A stretch of DNA of 38,924 nucleotides from Verrucomicrobiota bacterium (GTDB lineage Bacteria > Verrucomicrobiota > Verrucomicrobiia > Limisphaerales > CAIMTB01), in NCBI GenBank assembly GCA_963205105.1, contig CAUJJW010000201.1, forward strand, positions 1-38,924. Reading direction: 5' to 3'. The notes below the pieces were generated by a model. It saw nothing but the letters and a program-made list of their open reading frames with translations, made no database searches and had not been told where the DNA came from. Of this stretch, positions 16,862-26,323 are shown piece after piece; within the stretch, counting starts at the first letter, position 1; each line of letters opens with the position of its first letter. The position numbers were made by a program, and so were the translations under genes.

Positions 16862-19800
16862 AATCCTCCAGCGCTGATATTTGTAAATGAACCTGACATG
16901 GTTGTTTTCAGGAAGAGCGACCGCGTTAAATAGCTCCGATTCCCGAGGGGAGGGGATGTGTCCGCCCATGAGTTCGTACTTATCGGAATTGATGTAAGGC
17001 GGGTCCAGCTGGAACCTAGGCCGCCCACTGTACGATAAACATGGTACTGAGCACCTGGATCAGGACTAGCAGTCCACGAGAGAACGACATGGCCTGATCC
17101 GTTGGTGGACACTCCCAATGGGCCAATTGCCGAAGGAGGCATGAGTCTTAACGATGGATCTCCAAGAAGAGACGCAAAAATTGGAGCTCCTTGAGAAGGG
17201 TCTCCTGCCGCAATAATGCTACCAGAAGCTAGATGTTCAGCCGAATTTACTGGCCATTCCCAGGCATCCCTGTAGGTCTTGAATAGACCGTCGCCCAGCG
17301 TATGCCCGAGAGCCATTATTGAGTACTTCCATTCGACATATCGAGTACCGAGGCCTACACCGAGATACGACCATGCGAGCCCGTTTGTGCGGGTCGCAAG
17401 CCTCGCTCGCGAAAGGTGGTCGGGATCAGACCAGTCACAGGCCCACGAACTGTAAATTTGCGAGAATGCAACCGGGGGCTCACCAGAAGGTGGAATTAGA
17501 TTTGTGGTGTGGAAGACTTGCTTACCGTAGAAGCTGTTGACTACGGAATCGGCGTGTATACTGAGTCCTCCACCAGCTACGCCTCCCAGTATTCCCCAAA
17601 CCGCAGGAATCGAGGCCACTTGGAAGTCTGTGTTGGCAAGACCAGCCGAGTTTGTACCAAAAAGTCCTGCGGCAAGTTGCCGAGAATACCTTGCGATTGA
17701 GCCGCTGACTGTGTCTAGCGATAAGGTTTGTTGCCTAGTGGGAGCAAAATAGGCTCCATATGTTGTCTTCTCCGGAACGACGACTTCCCGTCTCCGAAAC
17801 CAGCGCGCCTTGGCGACGTATTGCGCCAATAGGTCGACTTCCCCACGGGGTGGAGTCGCATTACTGAATGCTGGCATACTTGCGAAATCGATTCGGCCGA
17901 CGGCTAGCTCTAGGGATGCTAGGCCAGCAGAATTTGGTGGAACGAATGCCTGATCGAATGCGCCATCCGATGCAATATTGGTGTGACCTGGCTCAATACC
18001 ATTTGCGCTACCAACTGGCCAGTTGATCGCGTCGGTCCATATACCATCCATATCACCGTAGTAGGAGTCCGTTGGAAGATCTCGTGAAGGGTGGCCGTCT
18101 GGGGAAAGCATTCCTGACCTCGGAATAGGCAGGTGCCCAAACAGGAGGACTGCTTTCGCCTGCGTTGGATAGGTATAGTAGTAATTTGTAATGAAGCTGC
18201 GAACCTCCGCGATTCGTTGAACATTATTGGACCAAGTCAAATCATCGTGACGAGGACCGTTAAAGCGGGTCACTATCCAACCCTCGGCCCAAAGATCACG
18301 AATCAGATTGGTAATGGACCCTGCGTAAGTCGCGTTGTTTGTCAGCGTTCTATCTGCAATTAGCAACATGTGTCCCGGAAACTCGTTTGGTGGCAGCATA
18401 ATACCTGCCGAAAGTGTGGTGTATGGAGGCTCTGGAATGATTGCGAGATCAGAAGGTACAAGGACGTCCGCGAAAATGCGGTATTCGTACTCAGTTCCCA
18501 CGACGACATTTGTATCGGCGAAGAGTGCAGGCGTAACGGTGGCTATAGTAGCCCAGTTAGTCTGAAGGCTCAGTCGCCGCTCAATTCTGTAAAGGCAATT
18601 TGATCTTGCGTTCCAATTGAGAGTGATGACTGGCGGTGAACTTGTCACGGTGGCGCTGACTAGCCAAGCGTTTGTGCAGAGGGCTATGGGCACATTCCAG
18701 GTTCGAATGTAGTCAATAATTCCATTTACCTGGGCCGTGCGATTGGTACTAGACCCAATAAAGATTCCATTTGCGCGGGACTCTCGATTTGGCCAGGCCT
18801 GAATTCCTGAACCATCAGCGACACGAATCCCACCCACAAAAATTGCGGAGGCATTCGTTGAGTAGGAAACTCGTATTGGAATGGGAAAGTCCTGTGGCGC
18901 CATTCCTGTGCAAAGTCGCAGCGATCCTTGCGCGTTGGTGATGACTGCACCGGCGCCGTTAGGTGACCGAAAAATGATGTTTGTGCCGGCGGCTCCGATT
19001 GCGATTGAGAATTCCCCAATTGAAAGCAGTTGCACCGCTATTCCAGGACCGCTACCGCTGTCCGCATTGGTACATACCGATCCAGAGCTGGCCCAGTAGG
19101 GCGAGAACCCGAACTCAATCGTTCCCTGTCGACAGTTTATGTTTGCCGCTCCATTGCTCTCGATGTCACGATAACGAAGTACGGCATTCGTGGAGGCGAT
19201 GGCAACGCCTGAATCGGAGGGCCCTAAAGTCTGGACTAAGGCAATCGAATTAGTTTCGATGGGGGTGGCTCCGTTGCTACCCCGCCATGGGTTTGTTGTT
19301 GCTTCAAATTCAATGGACACCAAATTCATGGCCTTTACATTCGACCCATTGTTTGGGTCTGTTCCGTCTGCCACTTCTTCTGCATCGCTCCGGCCGTCGT
19401 AATCTGAGTCCGGATCCGTCGGTGAGGATTCACCCGAGTCAAGGATACCATTGCCATTGCTGTCTTCCTGAAAATCCGTGAGTCCATCCCCATCCGAGTC
19501 CATGGCGCTCGAATTTGGAGCCGGGCCGAAAAAGACACCGCTCCGAACGCAACTGGACAGGCTGTTTGTAGAGATTCGAAGCACAATGCTGCCGGTCACA
19601 TCCCAGACGAGCCACTTCCCGTTGCCGAAAGCGGATATCGGCCTGGAGTCCAATAGTTCGCCTTCGATGTACGTGTCGCTCCCAAAGTAATCCCGGATCT
19701 CAATCGTCTGGGCACGGTTGGACAAGTCCCAGTCCAGGCAATAGACCGCAATGCGCACAGGCTTGGAGCTATTTATTGTGATACTTTCAGCGGTGGTGAC

Positions 19801-22800
19801 CGTAGATGACAGTGCCGACGCCATACGACCTGAACCAGAGCGAAGCAGCGCCCGCGGGTCCGTCGTTGAGGAGGTCCAATATGTCCCAACGCCGGACATG
19901 ATCCAATTGGTAAGGGAGGAGATATAGGGGGGTAAATTGGTGGAATCGTAGGGAATATGATATCCGTCGGCGCCATAGACACCTTTCCAGTTGCCTTGTG
20001 TGGTGAGGTCCGTTCCGACAAAGGCCACGCGGCTGTTAGCTCCACCGCTTGCTGGATAGTGAAACCCGATGTCAACCACCGAATTCGTCTCTTTGAGCTG
20101 ATCGGCGCGGCAAGTGAAATGGAACAACCCGACGTCGTTGGCATTTTGGCTTCCGGCGTTGAAGAGGTTGGTGAGACTGCTGTTGCCACCTGTGGCAGGA
20201 TAATAGAATCGCCCCAGGGGACCCGAAGCATAGATGGGTCCCAAGCCGGTCTTCGCGCTAGATCCGAAGGAGCTCAGGCCTGCTCGGAATGCGTTGTGCG
20301 AAGCGGTGAGATATCCTGTGCCGGTGGCAATGTCAGCGTCGAAAAGGTTGTTGCGGATTGTCCAGGACGAGGATGAATCCTGATTGTCGAAGGTGACCCT
20401 GCCGCGGAAGAAGAGATTATTGAACGCCGTGAGGGTATAGTTGGCGTACCCTGATAGTTCGAAAAAGGTGGCGACCGTGCCTTCGAAGAGATTGTTGGTC
20501 AGGGCGACCGATTGGAATTCGTTGCCAGCATAGGTGACGTCAAGATTGACACCGCGGAGTTGGCAGTGACTTAAGGCCAGCGGCTGAACTTGGCTGCTGG
20601 ATCCACTCCCTGCAAAAAGAAACCTGCGCGGCGTGGTACTGTTGGTCGTGATGCCCAAATGACTTATGTCAGTGTAACGCATGTTCACCGAGGGTAATGC
20701 AGCTCCACTCGAATTTACTTCCAGGAAATTGAATGAATTAGTGGCGGCAGAACCCCAGTTGGTTGGTTGTTCCTGGACAGTATTGTACCGGACAAAGCGG
20801 TTGAGGAAACCTGGTGCCCCCTCGCTGACCAGCTTCGCGTTTTGGCGCAGGACGATCCCTTTAGGGCCGTAGAGGCCTAGCGCTACCCCGTTGGAAAGGG
20901 TGAGTGTGCAGTTTGTTAAATTCCTGGACGTAAGGCAGTAATCCAGAGCCGGATAATGATAGCCCCGATCCAGCGTGTTGGTGTCCCGGATAGGGCGTCT
21001 CGACAACAAGGTGTTCGCCGTGAAGTCGTTCGTCAATAGGACCGGCGGATGGGTTGTCATCGCGGCCAGTTCTGCGGCCAAGGCACCTTCGATCCATGGA
21101 ACGCCGGCGTTGCGATTGGTACTTGAATCGATGAGGTAATAGTTGCCGGCGCCTACTATCTGGAATAAACCGTTGGTGCTGCTAGACTCGAGATTCCCGT
21201 AGGCGGGATCATCATCACCAATGTAGGGGAGGTACGAACTGATTCCGGCGAGGATCGAGTTGCGCACGGTTAACCTTGCAACGCCACTCGCATCCTTGCT
21301 GAAAAGATTCGCCGAAGCGCTAACCGTCGCGTGTTCAGCGATGATGTGTGCGTTGTTGACGGATCTGAACGCGGCTCCCCCGGACATCATGTCGACGGCT
21401 AGGATGTTATGAGCACGGACGGTGTTGTTGTAGCCCGACGACCATATTGGATACGTGCAGTGCTGAAATTGGGAATGTCGAAGTGTCCCGTGCCGCCCGT
21501 TGAAGAGGAGTGCGTGGTTGGCATGCCGGAACCGAACATGTTCTAAGGTCACCGGATTGGATACGGTCATGAACAGGAGTCCATGAACCGCATAGGAGGC
21601 CGTCGGATCGGGGTTGGCGGCGCTGTTGGTAATCCATTGGCCCACGGACTGATCGTCCGAAGCTGTGAAGACAGCGGGGCGATAGGCCGTGGTGGCACAC
21701 GTGAAAGGCCCGGTGATGTTGATTTGCATATAGGGCCACCCACCGTTCCATTTTGCGTACTTGATAACGGCCCCTCCTTCCAGAGTTGTGGTGCCGCCCA
21801 GATTAACGATCGAGGAAATGTGGTATGTCTCGTCGCCCCGGAAGGTAAAGTTATTTGTGTCGAGGAGAAGCATCACGTAATCAAGGACAACGGCAGGAGA
21901 TGTATCTGCACCATTTCGTGCCATGGCCATGGTCCGCCCGCTGTACTGGGAGGACGTCGCGGGACGAGGCGGCAGGAAAAGTCGCGTACCAAGGGCAACC
22001 TGGGAGGATCCCGCCAACAATGATTTTGGCAATCGGTCCTCCGATGAGGCACGCATCTCACCCTTCGCTCTGAACTCGGCCATTTTGTTGGCTACACCTC
22101 GACGGCCCCCGACGGGACCCGCCACGAGCTCCCGAAGCATCGGTTCCACATCAATATATCTCACGGCTTCCAACAAAACTCGACGTCCATCTTGGACGAC
22201 CCATCTCTTGGCAACCAGGGGAGCATTGGGTCCATCAGAAAACATGTCAGCTTGCCTGCCGAGTCGAAAAGCTCTGCCTTCGCCGATCAATAACTGACCG
22301 AACTCCAAGCTCTCATCCTCCCAGTCTGGGGAAGCCATGAGAGCCCTGTCTTGATCATTCTCGATCCGATCGAGAATTCGGGTGTGCCGTCGGGGCTCCG
22401 GGGCCTCGAAGAATTCTGTCATAACCTCCAATTGAGCCCAATCGCTGGAGAGCCCGAATTCCTCCGGCGCTGGAACGGGTTCTCTTATCAGAATGTCCTG
22501 CTCTATGCCTGATCGACGGAAGGTATAAAGGACGTCACAGCGAACCCGGATACCCAGCTCTTGTGGCTCAAAGGCGTCGCGATAAATGACTTGATTTGGT
22601 GGGAGGAGTTCGCCTGGAACATCCTTCACGAGACCGAGAATGTGGCGTCGTCCACTGACCGGGTCGTAATAACCCAAGGCCAAAACAGAAGACCGAAACC
22701 GGCTACCGTCGGGAGCAAGAACATCCACCGATCCCTGTGGATCGTCGAGGGAGGGGGCAAAGTACACTTTGTGTGGGGATCGAAGCGCTGCCGCTCCAAC

Positions 22801-23064
22801 CTGCGCAATTGCGATTTCTTCCACAGAAGCCTCCCACTGTCCGGACTCGGAATCCCAATAGTTCATTCCTGTGCCGAGTTCCGTATAGCCGTTGGTCTCG
22901 GTGATCCACTCGCCGGTTTCCCCAAGCCGATTTGAAATGATCTCGACTCGTTGGTGGTCAGAACCTGTACGGATGACGCGAACTTTGTCTTCGGCCTTGG
23001 TCGCGAAGGCGACCGAGAACGTGAGAATTCCCACAAGCAGTTTGAGATGGATCTCTAAGCTCAT
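16852..23064 (-). CDS. Giant secreted multidomain protein with gingipain-like (C25) region
   Basis: A 2070-residue protein. A signal peptide covers residues 1-24. A beta-rich N-terminal region runs to ~400, then a long stretch of parallel beta-helix-like repeats (Asn/Gly/Ser turns, ~400-1000). A type-3 thrombospondin-like calcium-binding stretch (DSDGDGLTDF, DSDYDGRSD) lies near 1187-1240. A LamG-like region and a fibronectin-III-like module follow. Residues ~1560-1970 resemble peptidase family C25: TDSYYGDMDGIW, ELAVGRIDF and LLGDPSLRLM. His in SIHAD and Cys in SSWACDW (39 residues apart) are a candidate catalytic dyad. A final fibronectin-like module ends the protein, with no PEP-CTERM tail. 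AAGG precedes the ATG. Base composition is more A/T-rich than the operon at 34-38 kb. Confidence 0.85.
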   Translation of the reverse strand: MSLEIHLKLLVGILTFSVAFATKAEDKVRVIRTGSDHQRVEIISNRLGETGEWITETNGYTELGTGMNYWDSESGQWEASVEEIAIAQVGAAALRSPHKVYFAPSLDDPQGSVDVLAPDGSRFRSSVLALGYYDPVSGRRHILGLVKDVPGELLPPNQVIYRDAFEPQELGIRVRCDVLYTFRRSGIEQDILIREPVPAPEEFGLSSDWAQLEVMTEFFEAPEPRRHTRILDRIENDQDRALMASPDWEDESLEFGQLLIGEGRAFRLGRQADMFSDGPNAPLVAKRWVVQDGRRVLLEAVRYIDVEPMLRELVAGPVGGRRGVANKMAEFRAKGEMRASSEDRLPKSLLAGSSQVALGTRLFLPPRPATSSQYSGRTMAMARNGADTSPAVVLDYVMLLLDTNNFTFRGDETYHISSIVNLGGTTTLEGGAVIKYAKWNGGWPYMQINITGPFTCATTAYRPAVFTASDDQSVGQWITNSAANPDPTASYAVHGLLFMTVSNPVTLEHVRFRHANHALLFNGRHGTLRHSQFQHCTYPIWSSGYNNTVRAHNILAVDMMSGGAAFRSVNNAHIIAEHATVSASANLFSKDASGVARLTVRNSILAGISSYLPYIGDDDPAYGNLESSSTNGLFQIVGAGNYYLIDSSTNRNAGVPWIEGALAAELAAMTTHPPVLLTNDFTANTLLSRRPIRDTNTLDRGYHYPALDYCLTSRNLTNCTLTLSNGVALGLYGPKGIVLRQNAKLVSEGAPGFLNRFVRYNTVQEQPTNWGSAATNSFNFLEVNSSGAALPSVNMRYTDISHLGITTNSTTPRRFLFAGSGSSSQVQPLALSHCQLRGVNLDVTYAGNEFQSVALTNNLFEGTVATFFELSGYANYTLTAFNNLFFRGRVTFDNQDSSSSWTIRNNLFDADIATGTGYLTASHNAFRAGLSSFGSSAKTGLGPIYASGPLGRFYYPATGGNSSLTNLFNAGSQNANDVGLFHFTCRADQLKETNSVVDIGFHYPASGGANSRVAFVGTDLTTQGNWKGVYGADGYHIPYDSTNLPPYISSLTNWIMSGVGTYWTSSTTDPRALLRSGSGRMASALSSTVTTAESITINSSKPVRIAVYCLDWDLSNRAQTIEIRDYFGSDTYIEGELLDSRPISAFGNGKWLVWDVTGSIVLRISTNSLSSCVRSGVFFGPAPNSSAMDSDGDGLTDFQEDSNGNGILDSGESSPTDPDSDYDGRSDAEEVADGTDPNNGSNVKAMNLVSIEFEATTNPWRGSNGATPIETNSIALVQTLGPSDSGVAIASTNAVLRYRDIESNGAANINCRQGTIEFGFSPYWASSGSVCTNADSGSGPGIAVQLLSIGEFSIAIGAAGTNIIFRSPNGAGAVITNAQGSLRLCTGMAPQDFPIPIRVSYSTNASAIFVGGIRVADGSGIQAWPNRESRANGIFIGSSTNRTAQVNGIIDYIRTWNVPIALCTNAWLVSATVTSSPPVITLNWNARSNCLYRIERRLSLQTNWATIATVTPALFADTNVVVGTEYEYRIFADVLVPSDLAIIPEPPYTTLSAGIMLPPNEFPGHMLLIADRTLTNNATYAGSITNLIRDLWAEGWIVTRFNGPRHDDLTWSNNVQRIAEVRSFITNYYYTYPTQAKAVLLFGHLPIPRSGMLSPDGHPSRDLPTDSYYGDMDGIWTDAINWPVGSANGIEPGHTNIASDGAFDQAFVPPNSAGLASLELAVGRIDFASMPAFSNATPPRGEVDLLAQYVAKARWFRRREVVVPEKTTYGAYFAPTRQQTLSLDTVSGSIARYSRQLAAGLFGTNSAGLANTDFQVASIPAVWGILGGVAGGGLSIHADSVVNSFYGKQVFHTTNLIPPSGEPPVAFSQIYSSWACDWSDPDHLSRARLATRTNGLAWSYLGVGLGTRYVEWKYSIMALGHTLGDGLFKTYRDAWEWPVNSAEHLASGSIIAAGDPSQGAPIFASLLGDPSLRLMPPSAIGPLGVSTNGSGHVVLSWTASPDPGAQYHVYRTVGGLGSSWTRLTSIPISTNSWADTSPPLGNRSYLTRSLFLKTTMSGSFTNISAGGLWP

Positions 23065-23680
23065 AGCACCTTAATTTCTATCGCGGTCGACCGGGCTTAT
23101 TAGCCTCAGCTTTGATTGAACATTTTGTGTGGTCAAGATAATCGACGTCGGCAGAACCAAATGTCACCGCGAAGAGAGACCGTGTTGATTGCTGAGGTTT
23201 GGAAACGCCATGAACACCCAGAGGAACTGGAGGAATACGTTCGCCTACATTGGGATACGTCAACTATGAACTCTGAGGATGCGCAGGTTCGAGCCGGATC
23301 GAGTTTGGACCCTGTCAGCAAAAGTGTCAGCAACCGAGCACGCATTGGTAGTGACGGGGCAGTGGGAGAGGAGGCTTGATTTGTGCGGGGATCGTCCCAT
23401 TCTCGGAATGGTTTTGGGGCCTGAGGCGTCCGATTCCGACCCTCGCCTCCAACAACTCGTTCAAAACTCCGGCACTCTTCGGCACTGCTCGTCCACCGCT
23501 CGGTTGACATGGCTTTTCCGGCCATCGCCATCGCCTAAACGCTCACCCTCCATGGCGTTGCGTGTGATTGGCGCCCAAGGCGAAGGATGAAAACCGACCC
23601 TCGCCTCGGACCGCCTCCTGCATGGCGTTTCGGAGACTGCAACCATCACGCCGGGCTCCGTGGCAATCCAGGGGTGGACT
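23065..23680. other. Gene-poor junction region with attachment-like repeat
   Basis: About 615 bases without a supported gene. A short plus-strand frame from 23161 to 23379 ends with a DPVSKSVSN motif; this may be the remnant of the 3' end of a larger gene. About 50 bases after its stop begins the repeat that recurs at 24.67 kb. Further right (23595-23635) is a weaker, shortened echo of the same repeat. The vapC gene ends at the right border. Confidence 0.45.
23431..23510. repeat. Attachment-like repeat, copy A
   Basis: CGATTCCGACCCTCGCCTCC begins the copy and continues with AACAA, TCGTTCAAA, CCGGCACT and a final GGTTGACA. It matches copy B at 24671-24752 with small gaps; the first 25 bases are identical. 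The start resembles the T-loop and acceptor end of a tRNA or tmRNA gene, the usual target of tyrosine integrases, but no complete RNA gene is present. Confidence 0.6.
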
Positions 23681-24178
23681 TCACGGAAGGTCATCCGGTC
23701 TAAAAGCCGTGATATCCTGGATGCCATCGAACTGCCGGTCGGCAGATGCCAAGTGGTGAATCCCGCATCGCAGACCCGCCGCCAGATGCAGGGAATCGTT
23801 GGTGAGTAATCCGTAAGCTTGTTGCAGTTGCAGGGCACGAGTGAAATCGGCTGCTTCGTTGGCCACGAAAAGCAAGTCGCCGGCCAGGAGATCTTCGACC
23901 TCTTGTCGATACCGGACAAGCTGACGAACCAAAACCGCATTCTGCGCGAGAGCCCTGGCTGGATTTGACCCCGACAATCCCCGGCTCTGGGCTTCCTGCA
24001 TCATCCGCCGATGGCAGTACTCAGCCACGGTGACCGAGGTGATCACGCCGGACAGTTCACGTCGCAGGCACCTTTCCATGAGCCTGCGACACTGTTCGGA
24101 AGCCCCACGTCTGGCGTAGATGAGGATGTTCGCGTCGATGAGTACTTGGACGTCGGCCGGAATGGCGTCGAGGCTCAT
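23681..24178 (-). CDS. vapC: VapC-type PIN-domain toxin
   Basis: A 165-residue PIN-domain ribonuclease. Acidic active-site residues can be seen: Asp15 in VLIDANILIY, Glu53 in TVAEYCHR, Asp128 in LLTNDSLHLAAG and Asp147 in SADRQFD. These families cleave tRNA or other RNA when released from their antitoxin. The ATG overlaps the stop of the upstream antitoxin in an ATGA junction, which fixes the start; the longer frame upstream is antisense/other-frame noise. A broken second copy of its C-terminal part lies at 29.2-29.35 kb. It appears intact. Confidence 0.88.
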   Translation of the reverse strand: MSLDAIPADVQVLIDANILIYARRGASEQCRRLMERCLRRELSGVITSVTVAEYCHRRMMQEAQSRGLSGSNPARALAQNAVLVRQLVRYRQEVEDLLAGDLLFVANEAADFTRALQLQQAYGLLTNDSLHLAAGLRCGIHHLASADRQFDGIQDITAFRPDDLP

Positions 24179-24414
24179 TGCTCGAAGAAGTCGGCCTCCA
24201 TGCTGGAGCGGAACTGTTCCGACGTGAGCGCGAAATCCGGGGCGGACAACAGCCGTCTCAACCCCGCTTCGGCAGAGATCGGATTGGGCGACGGAGCGGC
24301 AGGGTTCGACTCCAGAACCGTCAACAAGGCACGTGCCCGATCTGGCAGTTGGCCGAGGCCAAGGGCCCGGACCTTTCCGTGGTCGAGTTCGACCTCGACG
24401 GTCACGTAGTTCAT
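24175..24414 (-). CDS. VapB-like antitoxin
   Basis: A 79-residue protein starting MNYVTVEVELDHGKV, with a beta strand followed by a helical linker and an acidic, Phe-rich C-terminal tail (EQFRSSMEADFFEQ) suited to bind a toxin groove. It overlaps vapC by four bases (ATGA) and precedes it, the usual antitoxin-first order. I recognise the type from similar gene pairs but cannot place it in a classic AbrB or ribbon-helix-helix family. The pair probably represses its own promoter upstream. Confidence 0.75.
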   Translation of the reverse strand: MNYVTVEVELDHGKVRALGLGQLPDRARALLTVLESNPAAPSPNPISAEAGLRRLLSAPDFALTSEQFRSSMEADFFEQ

Positions 24415-24754
24415 TGCGGCAGACTATCGTCTTGGTGGGTGCTGGCAAGAAGACGACCGGGATCGGCTTTGGGAATATGGATGGCAAGAAAAGGGCGCTC
24501 AGGCCATGGCAGCTCTTGGGCCGTTCTGTCCCAGCCAACATCTCGGATCAAGCGGACACCAAAACGGACACCAACGAGGAGTGGAGGAGGAGTTCCGAGC
24601 AGTGGTAGAGCTTTGTTGAAAAGCCCGCCAAACTGGGCCTAAATGGCTCGGATTTAGCGGCTTAAGCGGCCGATTCCGACCCTCGCCTCCAACAAGTCGT
24701 TCAAAGCGCCGGCACTGCTCCCTGAACGCTCTGCAACCGCTCTGTTGACACGCT
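24415..24754. other. Non-coding junction with gene-end remnant and repeat copy B
   Basis: About 340 bases upstream of the vapB-like gene. A plus-strand frame ends with ADTKTDTNEEW and a stop near 24606, the same peptide as at 28.99 kb. The remainder is repeat copy B. The promoter of the vapB-vapC pair must lie at its left end. Confidence 0.45.
24552..24752. repeat. Attachment-like repeat, copy B (long form)
   Basis: Starts GCGGACACCAAAACGGACACC and continues through AGAGCTTTGTTGAAAAGCCC and TTTAGCGGCTTAA to the CGATTCCGACC core at 24671. The left part matches copy C at 28992-29110, except for a 21-base insertion after GAGGAGTGG; the right part matches copy A. Copy B thus links the other two and carries both halves. 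Confidence 0.65.
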
Positions 24755-25009
24755 ATGGAGACGCCTCTGCACCTCCCCGGGGAAAGTGCCCCAGAGGTTC
24801 CGGCCTGCCCCATTCTCGACCGTGCGCTATTGGAAGCGTTCGTGGTCGACGCCCACCGTCACGACCAGTTGAGCCGTTATGAGGTAGGACAGTTGCTCGG
24901 CCTTGATCGATGGCAGACCGAAGAGTTCCTCGCCTCGAGAGGTGCGATTCGCCCGTACGATCTCGCCGACCTCGAAGTGGACCGGGCGACCTTGGTGGCG
25001 CTGCGGTGA
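24755..25009 (+). CDS. UPF0175-family antitoxin
   Basis: An 84-residue protein whose C-terminal half (LSRYEVGQLLGLDRWQTEEF, then LASRGAIRPYDLADLEVD) matches the UPF0175 helix-turn-helix pattern, usually paired with a DUF3368 PIN toxin. Its stop overlaps a GTG (25006-25008) in a GTGA junction, exactly where the toxin should begin, but the following sequence is decayed. It begins immediately after repeat copy B. It is read on the opposite strand to the vapB-vapC pair. A second UPF0175 gene lies at 28.6-28.9 kb. Confidence 0.7.
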   Translation: METPLHLPGESAPEVPACPILDRALLEAFVVDAHRHDQLSRYEVGQLLGLDRWQTEEFLASRGAIRPYDLADLEVDRATLVALR

Positions 25010-25173
25010 ACCTCGCCGTCGTCGAGGGAAGTCCTTGCCGACTCGAGCGCCCTACATGGGGAGAAGTGGAACGGTTTCCGCCTTGGCGGCCTACCGGAGT
25101 TCCTTGTCCAGGGTGGCGGGTGGGATCCCACGCCGCATCGCGAGTTCGAGATAGGCGGCACAGCGTCCCTTGC
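25006..25173 (+). pseudogene. Decayed DUF3368-like toxin remnant
   Basis: After the GTGA junction, the frame begins VNLAVVEGSP, as DUF3368 toxins begin with a hydrophobic strand and an Asp/Ser-Pro turn. The expected acidic Asp is Glu here, and the rest is shifted between frames and no longer toxin-like. The remnant stops near the start of the next gene; the C-terminal two-thirds of a toxin is missing. The call depends mostly on gene order and the first ten residues. Confidence 0.35.
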
Positions 25174-25213
25174 CTTGCCGGTGAGCGCCACTTGCGGGAA
25201 TCTCGATCTATTG

Positions 25214-26323
25214 ATGATGCGGTGCCGCCATTTGCACGCCATCGCTGCTTTTACGGTCGTACTCTTGCCCGCATCGGCGCACGCGGATGTGGGCACACCG
25301 CTCGTCTGGGCCAACGCTCTCCATTTGCTGATCGGCAACGCCGTCATCGGGGCCTTCGAGGGTTGGCTGTTGTGGCGGTACCTGGGTTTGGCTGCACCAG
25401 GGCGACTCTGTCCATTGGTCGCTGGGAATTACCTCTCCGCCTGGATTGGCACCTGGGTGATGCCGTTCCTCTTCGAGCAGTTCGCCACCGATATTTACGT
25501 GGTCGGGAGGACCATCGCCGGGCTGGTGGCCTTTTCCTTCCTCCTCACGCTCCTGGTCGAGCTCCCTTTTGTCTACAGAGCGATTCCGAAGGGCCACAAT
25601 CGCCTCAGGCAAAGCCTGCGCGGCAACTTCGTGATCCAAACGATATCGTACGCCCTCCTGTTCGGCGGCTATTTCGCTTTGAGTGGTACCAGCCTTCTGA
25701 CCCGATTCGACCGGGTCCCGCCCGGCGAACTGGATTTGCCGGATGGCGTGCAGGTGTTCTACATCTCGAAGGCCGACGCGGGCGTTTACAGTTTCTCTGC
25801 CGCGGCGGCTGTTGACAGAAAAGTTTCTGATCTCCGATCCACGAACGACTGGGATCGCCTGGGTTTGCGCGACTCCGTTGGGGTCACGAATTCGTGGGAC
25901 ATCATCCTGGTCTCGGACCGAAGAGCGGATGACGCCCCCGTGGTCGTCACGAACGTCATCAACTCGGATCGCATTCTGCCCGTCGATGCCGCCTTCATGA
26001 ACACGTACCACGGCTGGGGCAGTCGTCCTGTTCAGATCGGAGCAGCGACGAACAGCGCCTGGCGCTTTGGCTGGGCACATTGGCCCGACATCGGCATGTG
26101 GGCTCGTCGGGGCGATGAGCGTGTTCGACTGGCCCTGGGCACCCCCTTCGGCGGGTGGTCTCCGCTACGTGTCGTTCATCTGCCCGGAGATTTAGCTGTC
26201 CTTCAGCTTGGGAATTCGCAGGTCTGCCTCGTGGACATTACGACGCGGAGGATTTCCCTCCTCCGGAGAGGATATGGATTCGTCGCCTTGCCGGTGGATG
26301 TCCCCTCCATCGCCGCCGAGTAA
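25214..26323 (+). CDS. Membrane-anchored protein of unknown function
   Basis: A 369-residue protein. A signal peptide or first helix (AIAAFTVVLLPASAHA) is followed by three or four transmembrane helices over residues ~30-165 and a large C-terminal, probably external, domain rich in Asp, Val and Trp. I know no family. The start ATGATG at 25214 gives the signal peptide. No good Shine-Dalgarno is present. After its TAA, the same frame continues with a pseudopilin-like sequence, so the gene may once have been longer or fused by deletion. Confidence 0.6.
   Translation: MMRCRHLHAIAAFTVVLLPASAHADVGTPLVWANALHLLIGNAVIGAFEGWLLWRYLGLAAPGRLCPLVAGNYLSAWIGTWVMPFLFEQFATDIYVVGRTIAGLVAFSFLLTLLVELPFVYRAIPKGHNRLRQSLRGNFVIQTISYALLFGGYFALSGTSLLTRFDRVPPGELDLPDGVQVFYISKADAGVYSFSAAAAVDRKVSDLRSTNDWDRLGLRDSVGVTNSWDIILVSDRRADDAPVVVTNVINSDRILPVDAAFMNTYHGWGSRPVQIGAATNSAWRFGWAHWPDIGMWARRGDERVRLALGTPFGGWSPLRVVHLPGDLAVLQLGNSQVCLVDITTRRISLLRRGYGFVALPVDVPSIAAE

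Noticed and set aside
23133..23531. Minus-strand frames with GGEGRNR peptides near the repeats
   Set aside because: They arise from translating the attachment-like repeat; no start site or domain supports them.
24910..25815. 301-residue plus-strand frame over the UPF0175 and membrane-protein genes
   Set aside because: It crosses two better genes in other frames and is Arg-rich without motifs.
25208..26080. 290-residue minus-strand frame
   Set aside because: It is antisense to the membrane protein, whose signal peptide and helices support the plus strand.
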